A DNA stretch of 64,000 bases from Syntrophaceae bacterium UBA7520 (GTDB taxonomy: Bacteria; Desulfobacterota; Syntrophia; Syntrophales; Smithellaceae). Made by a program: the position numbers and the translations under genes. This document shows positions 17,675 through 25,880 of the stretch, piece by piece. Every line of letters begins with the position of its first letter. Position 1 is the stretch's first letter. Location of the stretch: positions 117,764 through 181,763 of the forward strand of contig DLNC01000012.1 in NCBI GenBank assembly GCA_002478265.1. The letters run 5' to 3'. The notes below the pieces were generated by a model that was not told where the DNA came from, did no database searches, and was given only the letters and a program-made list of their open reading frames with translations.

Positions 17675-18394
17675 ATGAAAGATTTTAGCAATGTCATAAA
17701 GGATGTTATCCCTAAAGAAAGGAATTACTCCTTTGGTTATGCCGATCTACAGGGGCTTCTGCCGGATAAATATCTCGGTTTTGAATATGCCATAGTGCTT
17801 GCCCGCCGACTTGATGACGCCATCATAAACTCAATAGTCAATGGCCCGAACATCGAATACTACAACCACTACAATGAAGTTAACAAGGAGCTTTCCGAAG
17901 CGGCTAATCTCTTAGGCGAAAAAATCCGTCGCTTTGACGCTCAGGCCATGGTCATTGAACCCACAATAACGGATAAAGACCTGGATGACAATTTTATCAA
18001 AACTCTGCGTTTTGATTTTTCCCATAAAATGGCGGCAACACGCGCGGGGCTGGGCTGGATCGGGAAAACCGCTTTATTCATTTCCAAAGAATACGGCCCG
18101 CGTGTGCGACTGGCAACGGTGCTTACCGATTATCCTGTTCCTGTCTGCACCCGTCCTATTGAAGAAAGTAAATGCGGAACTTGTGATCTGTGCGTCCGGA
18201 TCTGTCCGGCGCACGCGGCAAATGGCCGGCCCTGGAACATTAATGTTGACCGTAATGATTTTTTTGACCCGTTTGCCTGCCTGAAAAAAGCGCGCGAATT
18301 ATCTTTTAATAACTTTGGCAAGAAAACCAGCATTTGCGGCAAATGCATCGCTGTTTGCCCGATTGGCAAGAAGAAGAAAATGGCCAAGCGCTGA
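17675..18394 (+). CDS. QueG-like [4Fe-4S] protein (epoxyqueuosine reductase-related)
   Basis: 239 residues. The central part AATRAGLGWIGKTALFIS with GPRVRLATVLTDYP matches the QueG/DUF1730 family. Two cysteine clusters follow: CGTCDLCVRICPAHA (about 168-183) and CGKCIAVCPIG (about 222-232), enough for two [4Fe-4S] clusters. It is shorter than true QueG (about 310-380 residues) and lacks the C-terminal HEAT region, so it is more likely one of the reductase-like ferredoxins common in strict anaerobes than the tRNA-modifying enzyme. AGGAG lies upstream of the ATG. It stands alone, convergent with the flavodoxin-like gene. Confidence 0.85.
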   Translation: MKDFSNVIKDVIPKERNYSFGYADLQGLLPDKYLGFEYAIVLARRLDDAIINSIVNGPNIEYYNHYNEVNKELSEAANLLGEKIRRFDAQAMVIEPTITDKDLDDNFIKTLRFDFSHKMAATRAGLGWIGKTALFISKEYGPRVRLATVLTDYPVPVCTRPIEESKCGTCDLCVRICPAHAANGRPWNINVDRNDFFDPFACLKKARELSFNNFGKKTSICGKCIAVCPIGKKKKMAKR

Positions 18395-18488
18395 ACTAAT
18401 AAATATGCCTGGCATAGGCGGGCTTCTCTTGTGCAAACAACAAAAGGACTTCACCCACCTTAACTATATTCGCCAGAGAAACCTGCAA

Positions 18489-18944
18489 TCAATATATTCG
18501 CATCTGACAACCGCCGGCCAATGTTCCTCCCAGTTCGCGGCATTGTTCTAATATCTCTTGCGTAATCTTGCCTTTGGCAATAACCGGCTCAAAAACTTTT
18601 TTGAATTTGTAACCCAGTGCAATGCGCTCGATGGCCTTAAGCGCACCGCTGCCGTCGTTGCCGGCGCTGATAAAAACAACGAAGGGCTTGCGAAAAACCT
18701 TATCCTGGGCTTCAGAATAAGTGCGGTCGAAAAAATCCTTGAGCATCCCGGACATATAGCCGAAATTCTCCGGCGTGCCTACCGCCAGGCCGTCCGCCGC
18801 TAATAAATCTTCCAGCGTGGCATCAGCGGCCTTTTTAAAAATTACCTCCACGCCTTCCACCGCTCGCGCCCCTTCGGCCACGGCTTCGGCCATCATCTGG
18901 GTATTGCCTGTCTGCGAATGATAAATAATTAATATTCTGGTCAT
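18489..18944 (-). CDS. Flavodoxin-like FMN protein
   Basis: 151 residues. The FMN phosphate loop HSQTGNTQMM lies at about 9-18, and the family features AVGTPENFGYMSGMLKDFFDR (about 55-75) and ISAGNDGSGALKAIERI match small flavodoxin/NAD(P)H-dependent FMN reductase-like proteins. The start at 18944 has AGGA 6 nt upstream and begins directly with the first beta strand (MTRILIIYHS); a longer frame from 19067 adds about 41 unlikely residues. Probable electron carrier. It is divergent from the ars island, so its promoter region adjoins the ArsR operator, but I saw no shared palindrome near its start. Confidence 0.85.
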   Translation of the reverse strand: MTRILIIYHSQTGNTQMMAEAVAEGARAVEGVEVIFKKAADATLEDLLAADGLAVGTPENFGYMSGMLKDFFDRTYSEAQDKVFRKPFVVFISAGNDGSGALKAIERIALGYKFKKVFEPVIAKGKITQEILEQCRELGGTLAGGCQMRIY

Positions 18945-19060
18945 TTTTTCCTGTAGTCTTTTTTTCAATACTATAATGAAACGCGATTGATGGTAAAGAA
19001 ATTTTTCTGCGCAACCTTCCCGAGCTCGGTCAAAAGCCGGAAGTGCCTGGCAAAAAACAT

Positions 19061-19100
19061 TTGACATCCATGTCTATTTGGCTATATTGCCAAATAGACA
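19061..19100 (+). promoter_or_regulatory. arsR promoter with a 12-bp-arm palindromic operator
   Basis: TTGACA at 19061-19066 and a TATATT -10 at 19083-19088 (16-nt spacer). The -10 is the exact centre of a perfect inverted repeat: TGTCTATTTGGC (19071-19082) and GCCAAATAGACA (19089-19100). A bound dimer would block the -10. The arsR start is 16 nt after the palindrome. This is very likely the ArsR operator controlling the plus-strand genes from 19116 on. Confidence 0.85.
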
Positions 19101-19115
19101 CACAGGCATTGCGCA

Positions 19116-19448
19116 ATGAAAAAAAGAGAAAAGACCGTATATGAAGCACGGGCGAAAGTAATCAAGGCCATCGCCCACCCCAGCCGCCTGCTGATCATCG
19201 AGGAGCTGCAGCGTCAGGAGAGGTGCGTAAACGAACTTACCGAAATGATCGGCGCGGACACTTCCACCGTCTCCAAGCATTTAAGCGTGCTTAAAAATGC
19301 CGGGCTGGTGGCTGATGAAAAAAGAGGCAATTCCATTTTCTATAGCCTGCGCTGTCCCTGTATTATGGGGTTCATGGGCTGTGTAGAAGAGGTGCTTTCC
19401 GCTAATGCTGAAGCTCAAAAAAACATTATGAAGTTATGCAAGAGATAG
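19116..19448 (+). CDS. arsR: ArsR-family metalloregulator
   Basis: 110 residues with an ArsR winged helix: KAIAHPSRLLIIEELQRQERCVNEL (about 17-42) and the recognition helix DTSTVSKHLSVLKNAGLV (about 49-66), then the wing DEKRGNSIFYSL. The C-terminal part has a cluster CPCIMGFMGC (about 80-89) plus a Cys near 108; an As(III)- or metal-sensing site could use these and C37. It heads the arsenic island and lies next to a perfect palindrome, so it probably represses its own operon until arsenite is bound. Start: ATG at 19116, preceded by a short leader without a strong ribosome binding site. Confidence 0.92.
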   Translation: MKKREKTVYEARAKVIKAIAHPSRLLIIEELQRQERCVNELTEMIGADTSTVSKHLSVLKNAGLVADEKRGNSIFYSLRCPCIMGFMGCVEEVLSANAEAQKNIMKLCKR

Positions 19449-19458
19449 GAGAAGAAAC

Positions 19459-19698
19459 ATGAAAAAGATAGAAATACTGGGCACGGGCTGCGCGAAATGC
19501 CACAAGCTTGAAGAAATGGTGCGCGACATAGTAACAAAAGAAGATATAAACGCCGAAATATCAAAGATAAATGATTTAAAAAAAATTATGAGTTACGGCG
19601 TGATGACCACGCCCGCGCTCGTTATTGACGGCGAAGTAAAAGCCGCAGGCAAACTCCCCTCTACTGAAGAAATAAAGAAAATGATCATACAAAAATGA
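19459..19698 (+). CDS. Small thioredoxin-like redox protein (CxxC)
   Basis: 79 residues: a thioredoxin fold beginning MKKIEILGTGCAKCHKLEEM, with the active site C11-A-K-C14 and the cis-proline segment TTPALVI (about 51). This is the 'redox-active disulfide protein 2' family of mini-thioredoxins, cytoplasmic. A GGAGAAGAAAC ribosome site follows arsR by only 10 bp, so the two are co-transcribed. In this context it may reduce ArsC or hand electrons to the membrane relay made by the downstream CcdA-like protein. Confidence 0.9.
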   Translation: MKKIEILGTGCAKCHKLEEMVRDIVTKEDINAEISKINDLKKIMSYGVMTTPALVIDGEVKAAGKLPSTEEIKKMIIQK

Positions 19699-19754
19699 CT
19701 TCTTGTTTGTCGTAAAAGCGGCAAACGACATAATTATTATCAGGAGGTGTTTCT

Positions 19755-20531
19755 ATGATGTTCATAATTTATCTCATAACGGGTCTCTTGGCTGGTGTTG
19801 TAGGCGGTTTATTGGGCACAGGCGGCTGCGCGCTCATTATGCCGGTAATTCGTTTTGGTTTTAATTTTGATCCGGCAATAGCTGTAGGCACTACTCTGAC
19901 CGCAGTGGTCTTTACCGCCGGTTCCGGCGCCATACAACATCTACGCATGAAAAACGTGGACAAGACAACCGCACTTCAAGTTGGCGTCAGCGGCGTAGCC
20001 GGAGTCATTATCGGCTCTATTATCTTTGCATATATTAAGGATTACGGAGATGTAATTGACCTCATCGTCGGAATTGCTTTTATCCTTGTTTCCTTGCGTA
20101 TGCTTTATGAGGGCCTCTTAGGAAAAACTCCTCCCGCGCCTGCCGGAACCACGATGCCCGGAACCCCGATTGCTAAATCTGCTTTGGGAACATCAATCGG
20201 CACACTCACCGGTATTATCGGTTTGGGTGGAGGATACGCCCTGGTTCCTTCTTTTCTTTATTTTCTGAAAGCTCCCATGAAACTTGCCATAGGAACATCT
20301 ATGGCATCTTTTGTGTGGATTGCTCTTGTGGGATCAATTTTCAAAATTTATCAAGGAGTGGTTAATATTCCCGTCGCTGTCACGCTGGGCGTGGGAGCAT
20401 TAATCGGCGCTATTTTCGGAGCAAAACTTGTTGCCAAATTCAAACCAAACGTTCTGAAAGCGCTCTTTGGATTTTTGTTCCTCTATGTGTCACTAAAATA
20501 TATTTTGCTTTATTTTGGGATACATATTTAA
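19755..20531 (+). CDS. TauE/SafE-family membrane permease
   Basis: 258 residues, about eight helices, with the family repeats GLLAGVVGGLLGTGGCALIMPV (helix 1) and GTLTGIIGLGGGYALVPSFLYF (helix 5). TauE/SafE proteins export or import sulfur-containing anions and other small solutes; some occur beside ars or sulfur genes. AGGAGGTG lies 7 nt before the ATG. It is the third gene of the arsenic island. Substrate unknown; a thiol, sulfite or arsenic-thiol compound would be plausible. Confidence 0.88.
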   Translation: MMFIIYLITGLLAGVVGGLLGTGGCALIMPVIRFGFNFDPAIAVGTTLTAVVFTAGSGAIQHLRMKNVDKTTALQVGVSGVAGVIIGSIIFAYIKDYGDVIDLIVGIAFILVSLRMLYEGLLGKTPPAPAGTTMPGTPIAKSALGTSIGTLTGIIGLGGGYALVPSFLYFLKAPMKLAIGTSMASFVWIALVGSIFKIYQGVVNIPVAVTLGVGALIGAIFGAKLVAKFKPNVLKALFGFLFLYVSLKYILLYFGIHI

Positions 20532-20545
20532 AAAGGAACATAATT

Positions 20546-21400
20546 ATTTCTGATTGTTATGAAGGCGGCACTAAATTAATTTATTACTGCACCGGATCGG
20601 CGGATGTGGGTGAAATTGCAGATCGCATGGCGCGCCGTCTGCGCGATGAAGGTTATGCGCTTATGACCTGTCTGGCCGGTGTGGGCGCGGGACTTTCCGC
20701 TTTTGTCCAGTCGGCCATAGGCGCGGACGAAAACATTACGATTGACGGATGTGCTACTGCCTGCGCCAGAAAGTCACTGGAGCGTATTGGTGTTAGCCCA
20801 AAATCTTATATGTTAACCAATCTTGGACTGGAAAAACATGAAACGTCCGTTACGGAAAAGGTTATAGATGAAATTTATAAAAAAATAATAAATGGCGGCA
20901 GCTTCTTGGCAACAACAATCCCAGAAACTATTGATAGCTGCTGTGGAATGAAAATATTAAAAAATAAAGGAGAGCAAATGTCTTTAAGAGTAAAACGAAT
21001 CGGTTCCTTAGCCCTTTTGATGTTTTTTATTCTCATCTTACTTTTAGCAAACTATCATTGCGCCGTTGCCCAGGAAAAAGACAACAAAACAACGCCAAAA
21101 CCGGAAAAAGCTGTTATGCCTCTGGTGACTTTTGTGGAAATCGGCTCCGTTAATTGCATCCCCTGTCGCGCTATGCAGCCGATCATGAAAGCGGTGGAAG
21201 AAGAATTCGGCAAGCAGGTCAAGGTCGTGTTTCATGACGTATGGACGCCGAAAGGGAAAATGGACGCGGCAAAATATAATATCCGCGTAATTCCCACGCA
21301 GGTTTTTCTGGACAAGGACGGCAAAGAATATTTTCGTCACGAAGGCTATTATCCTAAGGCGGATGTCGTAAGAGTTCTGAAAATACAGGGGGTCAAATAA
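20546..21400 (+). CDS. DGC zinc-binding domain joined in frame to a membrane-anchored thioredoxin; probable ATT start
   Basis: The uninterrupted frame encodes two units. Residues 1-115 are a DGC-domain protein: YYCTGSADVGEIADRMARRL, then TCLAGVGAGLSAFVQSA and DGCATACARKSLE with conserved cysteines. The conserved N-terminus extends upstream of the first GTG (20606) to an ATT at 20546, 8 nt after GGA, with no ATG/GTG/TTG between, so an ATT start is likely. From residue 145 a signal-anchor (RVKR then a hydrophobic stretch, about 150-170) leads into a periplasmic thioredoxin domain with CIPC (in VNCIPCRAMQ) and cis-Pro VIPTQVF. A strong internal AAAGGAG site at 20966 precedes ATG 20978, so the thioredoxin may also be made alone. 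Confidence 0.75.
   Translation: MSDCYEGGTKLIYYCTGSADVGEIADRMARRLRDEGYALMTCLAGVGAGLSAFVQSAIGADENITIDGCATACARKSLERIGVSPKSYMLTNLGLEKHETSVTEKVIDEIYKKIINGGSFLATTIPETIDSCCGMKILKNKGEQMSLRVKRIGSLALLMFFILILLLANYHCAVAQEKDNKTTPKPEKAVMPLVTFVEIGSVNCIPCRAMQPIMKAVEEEFGKQVKVVFHDVWTPKGKMDAAKYNIRVIPTQVFLDKDGKEYFRHEGYYPKADVVRVLKIQGVK
20966..20980 (+). promoter_or_regulatory. Internal ribosome binding site and ATG inside the DGC-thioredoxin frame
   Basis: AAAGGAG (20966-20972) lies 5 nt before an in-frame ATG (20978-20980) that begins a good signal peptide. No stop codon separates it from the DGC part. This decides whether the locus makes one fused protein, two proteins or both. Confidence 0.65.
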
Positions 21401-22114
21401 GTGCTCGTTGACCTCTTTACCTGGCTGGCGAACGCGCTGACCCAGTCTCCGGAAATTGCCATCGGCGCGGCGTTTGTTTGGGGTATACTATCGGTAATAC
21501 TTTCGCCCTGCCACATTGCCTGTATCCCCTTGATCGTCGGCTTCATCGATGGCCAGGGAAATATAAGCACAGGAAGGGCTTTTCTTCTTTCGTTGCTTTT
21601 TGGATTAGGCATCCTCATTACGATTGGTCTGATCGGTATAATCACGGGGCTGGCCGGACGGACAATGGGGGACATAGGTGGCTATGGTAATTATTTTGTC
21701 GCGGTTGTTTTTTTCGCCGTTGGATTGAACTTGCTCGGAATTTTGCCTTTACCTTTCATGGAAGGCGGGGCAAACCCGAATTACAAGAGAAAAGGATTTC
21801 TTGCAGCTTTTATTTTGGGCCTTCTGTTTGGTGTAGCATTAGGACCTTGCACATTTGCCTATATGGCAACTATGCTGGGCGTAGTCTTTAGCATGGCATC
21901 AACGCAAATGATGCTGGCAATGGCACTTCTCGCGGCTTTTGCCATCGGCCACTGCGCTGTATTGGTTTTCGCGGGAACATTTACGGAAGTTGTGCAGCAT
22001 TACCTGAGTTGGAGTGAAAAGTCCAAAGGCGCAGAGATTCTCAAAAAGACCTGCGGAGTATTGGTAATGCTGGGCGGCGTTTATCTTGTCGCCCTTAATT
22101 TAATGCAAGGATAA
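21401..22114 (+). CDS. ccdA: CcdA/DsbD-type transmembrane thiol transporter
   Basis: 237 residues with six helices. The paired cysteines that carry electrons across the membrane in CcdA/DsbD lie in LSPCHIACIPL (helix 1) and LGPCTFAYM (helix 4). The gene begins with GTG at 21401, immediately after the TAA of the thioredoxin frame, with AGGGGGT 8 nt upstream; the two are surely co-translated. It should pass reducing power from a cytoplasmic thioredoxin (perhaps the gene at 19459) to the periplasmic thioredoxin encoded just upstream. No cytochrome c maturation gene is near, so a role in the arsenic island is more likely. Confidence 0.9.
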   Translation: MLVDLFTWLANALTQSPEIAIGAAFVWGILSVILSPCHIACIPLIVGFIDGQGNISTGRAFLLSLLFGLGILITIGLIGIITGLAGRTMGDIGGYGNYFVAVVFFAVGLNLLGILPLPFMEGGANPNYKRKGFLAAFILGLLFGVALGPCTFAYMATMLGVVFSMASTQMMLAMALLAAFAIGHCAVLVFAGTFTEVVQHYLSWSEKSKGAEILKKTCGVLVMLGGVYLVALNLMQG

Positions 22115-22117
22115 CGA

Positions 22118-22543
22118 ATGAAAAAAAGAGTTTTATTTTTGTGTACGGCTAATTCCTGCCGGTCGCAGATGGCGGAAGGCATCACGAATCACTTTTGGAA
22201 CGACCAATTTGAAGCCTATTCCGCCGGAACCCAAGCTTCTTATGTTAACCCCACGGCTATCAGTGTGATGAAAGAAATCGGGATTGATATTTCCAAACAC
22301 CGATCAAAGAATCTTTCAGAATTCGACGGGCAGAGCTTTGATTATGTAATCACGCTTTGTGGTGACGCCAATGAAACGTGCCCTTTGTATATCGGCGGAA
22401 CTAAAAAAACGCATATCGGCTTTGATGACCCGGCACAAGCGGCAGGCACAAAAGATGAAATATTGCGGGAGTTCCGGCGCGTGCGCGATGAAATTAAAGA
22501 AAAATTAACTGCTTTTTTTCGCAGCGAAAAAATAATTAATTAA
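22118..22543 (+). CDS. arsC: Arsenate reductase, thioredoxin-coupled type
   Basis: 141 residues of the low-molecular-weight phosphatase fold. The P-loop CTANSCRSQMAEG (from about residue 9) contains the nucleophile cysteine, and the redox pair lies in TLCGDANETCPL (about 82-93), as in Staphylococcus pI258 ArsC. Arsenate is reduced to arsenite by forming an intramolecular disulfide that thioredoxin reopens. This fits the several thioredoxin-like genes in the same operon. It begins 3 bp after ccdA. Confidence 0.95.
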   Translation: MKKRVLFLCTANSCRSQMAEGITNHFWNDQFEAYSAGTQASYVNPTAISVMKEIGIDISKHRSKNLSEFDGQSFDYVITLCGDANETCPLYIGGTKKTHIGFDDPAQAAGTKDEILREFRRVRDEIKEKLTAFFRSEKIIN

Positions 22544-22553
22544 GGAGAAATCA

Positions 22554-23606
22554 ATGTCAGAAAATATCGTAAAAAAATTGTCATTTCTGGATAGGTTTTT
22601 AACGCTGTGGATTTTTATCGCCATCGGCGTGGGCATCGCCCTGGGTTACCTGCTGCCGCAGGTTTCAGAGTTTATCACCGGATTACAGGTAGGCACAACT
22701 TCCATCCCTATCGCCGTCGGCCTGATTCTCATGATGTATCCGCCGCTGGCCCGCGTCAAATACGAGGAGATGGGCAAGGTATTTAAAAACAAGAAGCTAC
22801 TGGGCATTTCCCTTCTGCAGAACTGGGTAATCGGCCCGATTGTCATGTTTATTCTCGCCGTTATTTTTCTGCATAATTATCCTGAATACATGATCGGTGT
22901 CATTCTGGTGGGTCTGGCTCGTTGCATCGCCATGGTCATTGTTTGGAATGAACTGGCCTGTGGTGACAGGGAATTGGCCGTAGGACTTGTCGCTTTTAAC
23001 GCTGTGGCGCAGGTGCTCTTCTACGCTTTTTATATTTATTTCTTCATTACGGTCATGCTCAACTGGCTGGGTCTGGCCCAGTCGGTTAACATCGATATTT
23101 CCATGGCGGAGGCGGCAAAAACCGTTTTCATTTACCTGGGCATTCCTTTTCTTGCCGGCATGATTACCCGCTATTCTGTTATCTATCTGAAAGGCGAAGA
23201 TTGGTTTAGCAATGTTTTTATGCCCAAACTCTCGCCGCTTACTCTGGTTGCGCTGCTCTTTACAATTGTGGTAATGTTTTCCACGCAGGGCAATAAAATA
23301 ATTGAATCGCCTTTTGATGTTTTTATTGTGACGATTCCATTGACAATATATTTTGTGATCATGTGGTTTGTAACTTTCTTTATCATCCGAAAAATCAGCG
23401 GCAATTATGAGCAGACCTGCGCCGTTTCCTTTACCGCAGGAAGCAACGATTTCGAGCTGGCCATCGCCGTGGCTATTGCCATCTGGGGCATCGGCTCCGG
23501 ACAGGCATTTGCCACAGTTATCGGTCCGCTCATCGAAGTACCGGTGCTCATCATCCTGGTAAATGTGGCGCTAAGATTTAAGAATAAATTCTTCACCGGC
23601 AGATAA
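22554..23606 (+). CDS. acr3: Arsenite efflux permease, ACR3 family
   Basis: 350 residues, ten helices, normal ACR3 length. The conserved functional cysteine is in LARCIAMVIVWN (about 123-134), and the conserved glutamate is in AGSNDFELAIAVAI (about 295-308), matching the residues needed for As(III) transport in characterised ACR3 proteins. AAGGAGAAATCA precedes the ATG. It exports arsenite made by ArsC. Confidence 0.96.
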   Translation: MSENIVKKLSFLDRFLTLWIFIAIGVGIALGYLLPQVSEFITGLQVGTTSIPIAVGLILMMYPPLARVKYEEMGKVFKNKKLLGISLLQNWVIGPIVMFILAVIFLHNYPEYMIGVILVGLARCIAMVIVWNELACGDRELAVGLVAFNAVAQVLFYAFYIYFFITVMLNWLGLAQSVNIDISMAEAAKTVFIYLGIPFLAGMITRYSVIYLKGEDWFSNVFMPKLSPLTLVALLFTIVVMFSTQGNKIIESPFDVFIVTIPLTIYFVIMWFVTFFIIRKISGNYEQTCAVSFTAGSNDFELAIAVAIAIWGIGSGQAFATVIGPLIEVPVLIILVNVALRFKNKFFTGR

Positions 23607-23630
23607 TTTTTTAAGGAGGTGCCAGTTAGC

Positions 23631-24659
23631 ATGAAGTTAAGCGAATACATAAAAAAATACCGCCTACCGGTCACCATTGTTCTGGCGTTGACGGGCATTG
23701 GCCTAATGCTCTACTATGATTACTGCGATACCGTCTGCAGTTTCCTGCGGGGCGATATTTTCGGCATTGATCTTAAATGGATCGGGATTGCCTATATGGC
23801 GATCATTATAATTTTTACGGCTTTTCAGCAATTTGATTTTGTGCGCGCGCTGCTCGCGGCCGGCCTGGGTGTAGAGATTTATCTTTACAGTTTTCAGATT
23901 CAAAACAGCGTCTATTGCCCTTTCTGCCTGGCTTTTTCCGTTGTGGTGATTTTGTCATTCATCATCAATTATGAAGCATCGCCCGCGTGGCGGGAAAACC
24001 AGCGCAAGATGTGGCTATATTTCTTAGGGGAGGTAAATTTTCCGATGTTTAAAATAAAAAAATTGCCGTTGGCCATGGTTGCTCTGATCGGGTATTTTTT
24101 TGTTTTTTTAACCTTTACCGGTTCGGTTACGCCTGTCTATGGACAGGATAAGATAACGGGCATTCCTTCACTCGGCAAAGGCCCGTACGAAGTTATGATG
24201 TTTTCCAATTACTTTTGCCCACCCTGCCGCAAAATAGATACCAAAGCCGAACCCTTATTCAAAGAATTGCTGGGAACCGGCAAAGTTAAGATAATATTTA
24301 TTGATGTGCCTTTCTCGAGTCCGGCTGCTATTTATGCTAAATATTACTTGTATGCCGCCAATATTGATCCCAGCGCAGAGAATATCCTTCATGTGCGAAA
24401 TATACTTTTTGAAGCAGCACAGGGCATGCGCATTAAGGATGAAAACGCATTAGCAACCTATTTGAAGGAAAAGAAAGTATCCTGGAAGACAATGGATGAA
24501 AAATCAGTTTTCCCACTAATGAGCGTGGTTATTAAAGAAAATCAAATCAATGCCACGCCCACCTGTGTCATAAAATATTCGGAAAAAGACATAAAGAAAT
24601 ATGTTGGCGACGATGAAATTTGGAGAGGGCTGACAGAGCTTAAAAAACAACTAAAATAA
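23631..24659 (+). CDS. VKOR-domain protein fused to a DsbA-like thioredoxin domain
   Basis: 342 residues. Residues 1-135 are a four-helix VKOR-like membrane domain with the loop cysteines C32 and C36 (YCDTVCSFL), the RGDIFG segment and the quinone-side CPFC in YCPFCLAF (about 105). After another hydrophobic helix (about 145-165) comes a periplasmic thioredoxin domain with CPPC in NYFCPPCRKI (about 200) and cis-Pro in NATPTCVIKY. In other bacteria VKOR oxidises a DsbA-like partner and passes electrons to quinone; here both parts are one chain. ATG 23631 was chosen because AAGGAGGT lies 10 nt upstream; a GTG at 23619 overlaps that site. It gives the island an oxidative arm opposite the reductive CcdA arm. 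Confidence 0.88.
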   Translation: MKLSEYIKKYRLPVTIVLALTGIGLMLYYDYCDTVCSFLRGDIFGIDLKWIGIAYMAIIIIFTAFQQFDFVRALLAAGLGVEIYLYSFQIQNSVYCPFCLAFSVVVILSFIINYEASPAWRENQRKMWLYFLGEVNFPMFKIKKLPLAMVALIGYFFVFLTFTGSVTPVYGQDKITGIPSLGKGPYEVMMFSNYFCPPCRKIDTKAEPLFKELLGTGKVKIIFIDVPFSSPAAIYAKYYLYAANIDPSAENILHVRNILFEAAQGMRIKDENALATYLKEKKVSWKTMDEKSVFPLMSVVIKENQINATPTCVIKYSEKDIKKYVGDDEIWRGLTELKKQLK

Positions 24660-24682
24660 TCAAATTAACGGAAAGTATTTTT

Positions 24683-25852
24683 ATGAAAGAATGGCAAAAA
24701 CTTTTCTGGATCGTCGCGATCTTTCTGGGCGCTTACTATATTCCTTGGGAAGCAGCAATAATCCGTCAATCCGGCCTGGAAGCATTTATGATGCTTCAGG
24801 AATACGCCCGCCAGCACGTGCTCACCTGTCTCATTCCCGCTTTTTTTATCGCGGGGGCGATAGCGGTATTTGTCTCGCAGGCGGCGGTGCTCAAATATTT
24901 CGGCGCGAAAGCCAATAAATTTTTATCTTATTCCGTGGCTTCTGTTTCCGGATCAGTTCTGGCGGTTTGTTCCTGCACTGTTTTGCCGCTCTTCGCGGGA
25001 ATATACACGCGCGGCGCGGGTATCGGCCCGGCAACCGCTTTCTTATATTCTGGTCCGGCCATAAACGTCCTGGCAATAATTTTAACCGCTAAAGTCCTGG
25101 GCTGGCAACTAGGTCTGGCGCGCGCCATCGGCGCCATTCTTTTCGCCATTGTCGCGGGGCTTTTGATGGCTTATATCTTCCGCAAGGACGACGCCAACAG
25201 AGATAAAGGCGAAATCTTTTTGCCGGACGAAGAAAAAACAAGGCCGCTTTGGCAGAACGCTGTGTATATGCTGACGATGGTATTGATTTTAATTTTTGCT
25301 TCGTTTGCGAGGCCTTCGGAAAGTGATTCTCAAATTTGGCAGACAATTTATTCCGTTAAGTGGTACCTGACCGCATTCCTGCTGATTGTTCTGGCCGTGA
25401 TTCTTAAAGCCTGGTTCATTAAACAGGAACTTAAAGAATGGGTGAAATCTTCCTGGGATTTTGCGCTGCAGATTCTGCCGCTGCTTTTGGCGGGAGTTTT
25501 AGTAGCGGGATTTTTACTGGGACGCCCCGGGCACCCGGCGCTGATTCCCGAACAATACATTCAGACGCTTGTCGGCGGAAATTCTTTCTTCGCAAATTTT
25601 TTCGCGTCCCTTGTCGGCGCTTTAATGTATTTTGCCACACTTACCGAAGTGCCGATTTTGCAGGGATTAATCGGCTCTGGAATGGGACAAGGTCCCGCAC
25701 TCGCGCTGCTTTTAGCAGGACCTGCTTTATCATTACCGAACATGATTGCCATTGCCAGTATCATGGGCATCAAAAAAACGGCTGTTTACAGCATCATTGT
25801 CGTGATTCTTTCGACGTTTGCCGGCATGAGTTACGGCTGGTTCATGTCTTAA
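24683..25852 (+). CDS. ArsP-like permease (DUF318)
   Basis: 389 residues, about ten helices in two halves. The motif VCSCTVLPLFAGIYTRGAGIG (about 95-115) followed by YSGPAINVLAI matches the DUF318/ArsP permease family, and LLLAGPALSLPNMIAI forms the second-half counterpart. ArsP exports trivalent organoarsenicals such as methylarsenite; other members are linked to metal efflux. It is 23 bp downstream of the VKOR fusion and upstream of the radical SAM gene, all on one strand. Confidence 0.85.
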   Translation: MKEWQKLFWIVAIFLGAYYIPWEAAIIRQSGLEAFMMLQEYARQHVLTCLIPAFFIAGAIAVFVSQAAVLKYFGAKANKFLSYSVASVSGSVLAVCSCTVLPLFAGIYTRGAGIGPATAFLYSGPAINVLAIILTAKVLGWQLGLARAIGAILFAIVAGLLMAYIFRKDDANRDKGEIFLPDEEKTRPLWQNAVYMLTMVLILIFASFARPSESDSQIWQTIYSVKWYLTAFLLIVLAVILKAWFIKQELKEWVKSSWDFALQILPLLLAGVLVAGFLLGRPGHPALIPEQYIQTLVGGNSFFANFFASLVGALMYFATLTEVPILQGLIGSGMGQGPALALLLAGPALSLPNMIAIASIMGIKKTAVYSIIVVILSTFAGMSYGWFMS

Positions 25853-25880
25853 ATATAATATAAACAATGAACCGGCAAAG

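Noticed and set aside
19061..19100. Shared operator for the divergent flavodoxin-like gene
   Set aside because: The gene starts at 18944, over 115 bp away, and no palindrome lies near its likely promoter.
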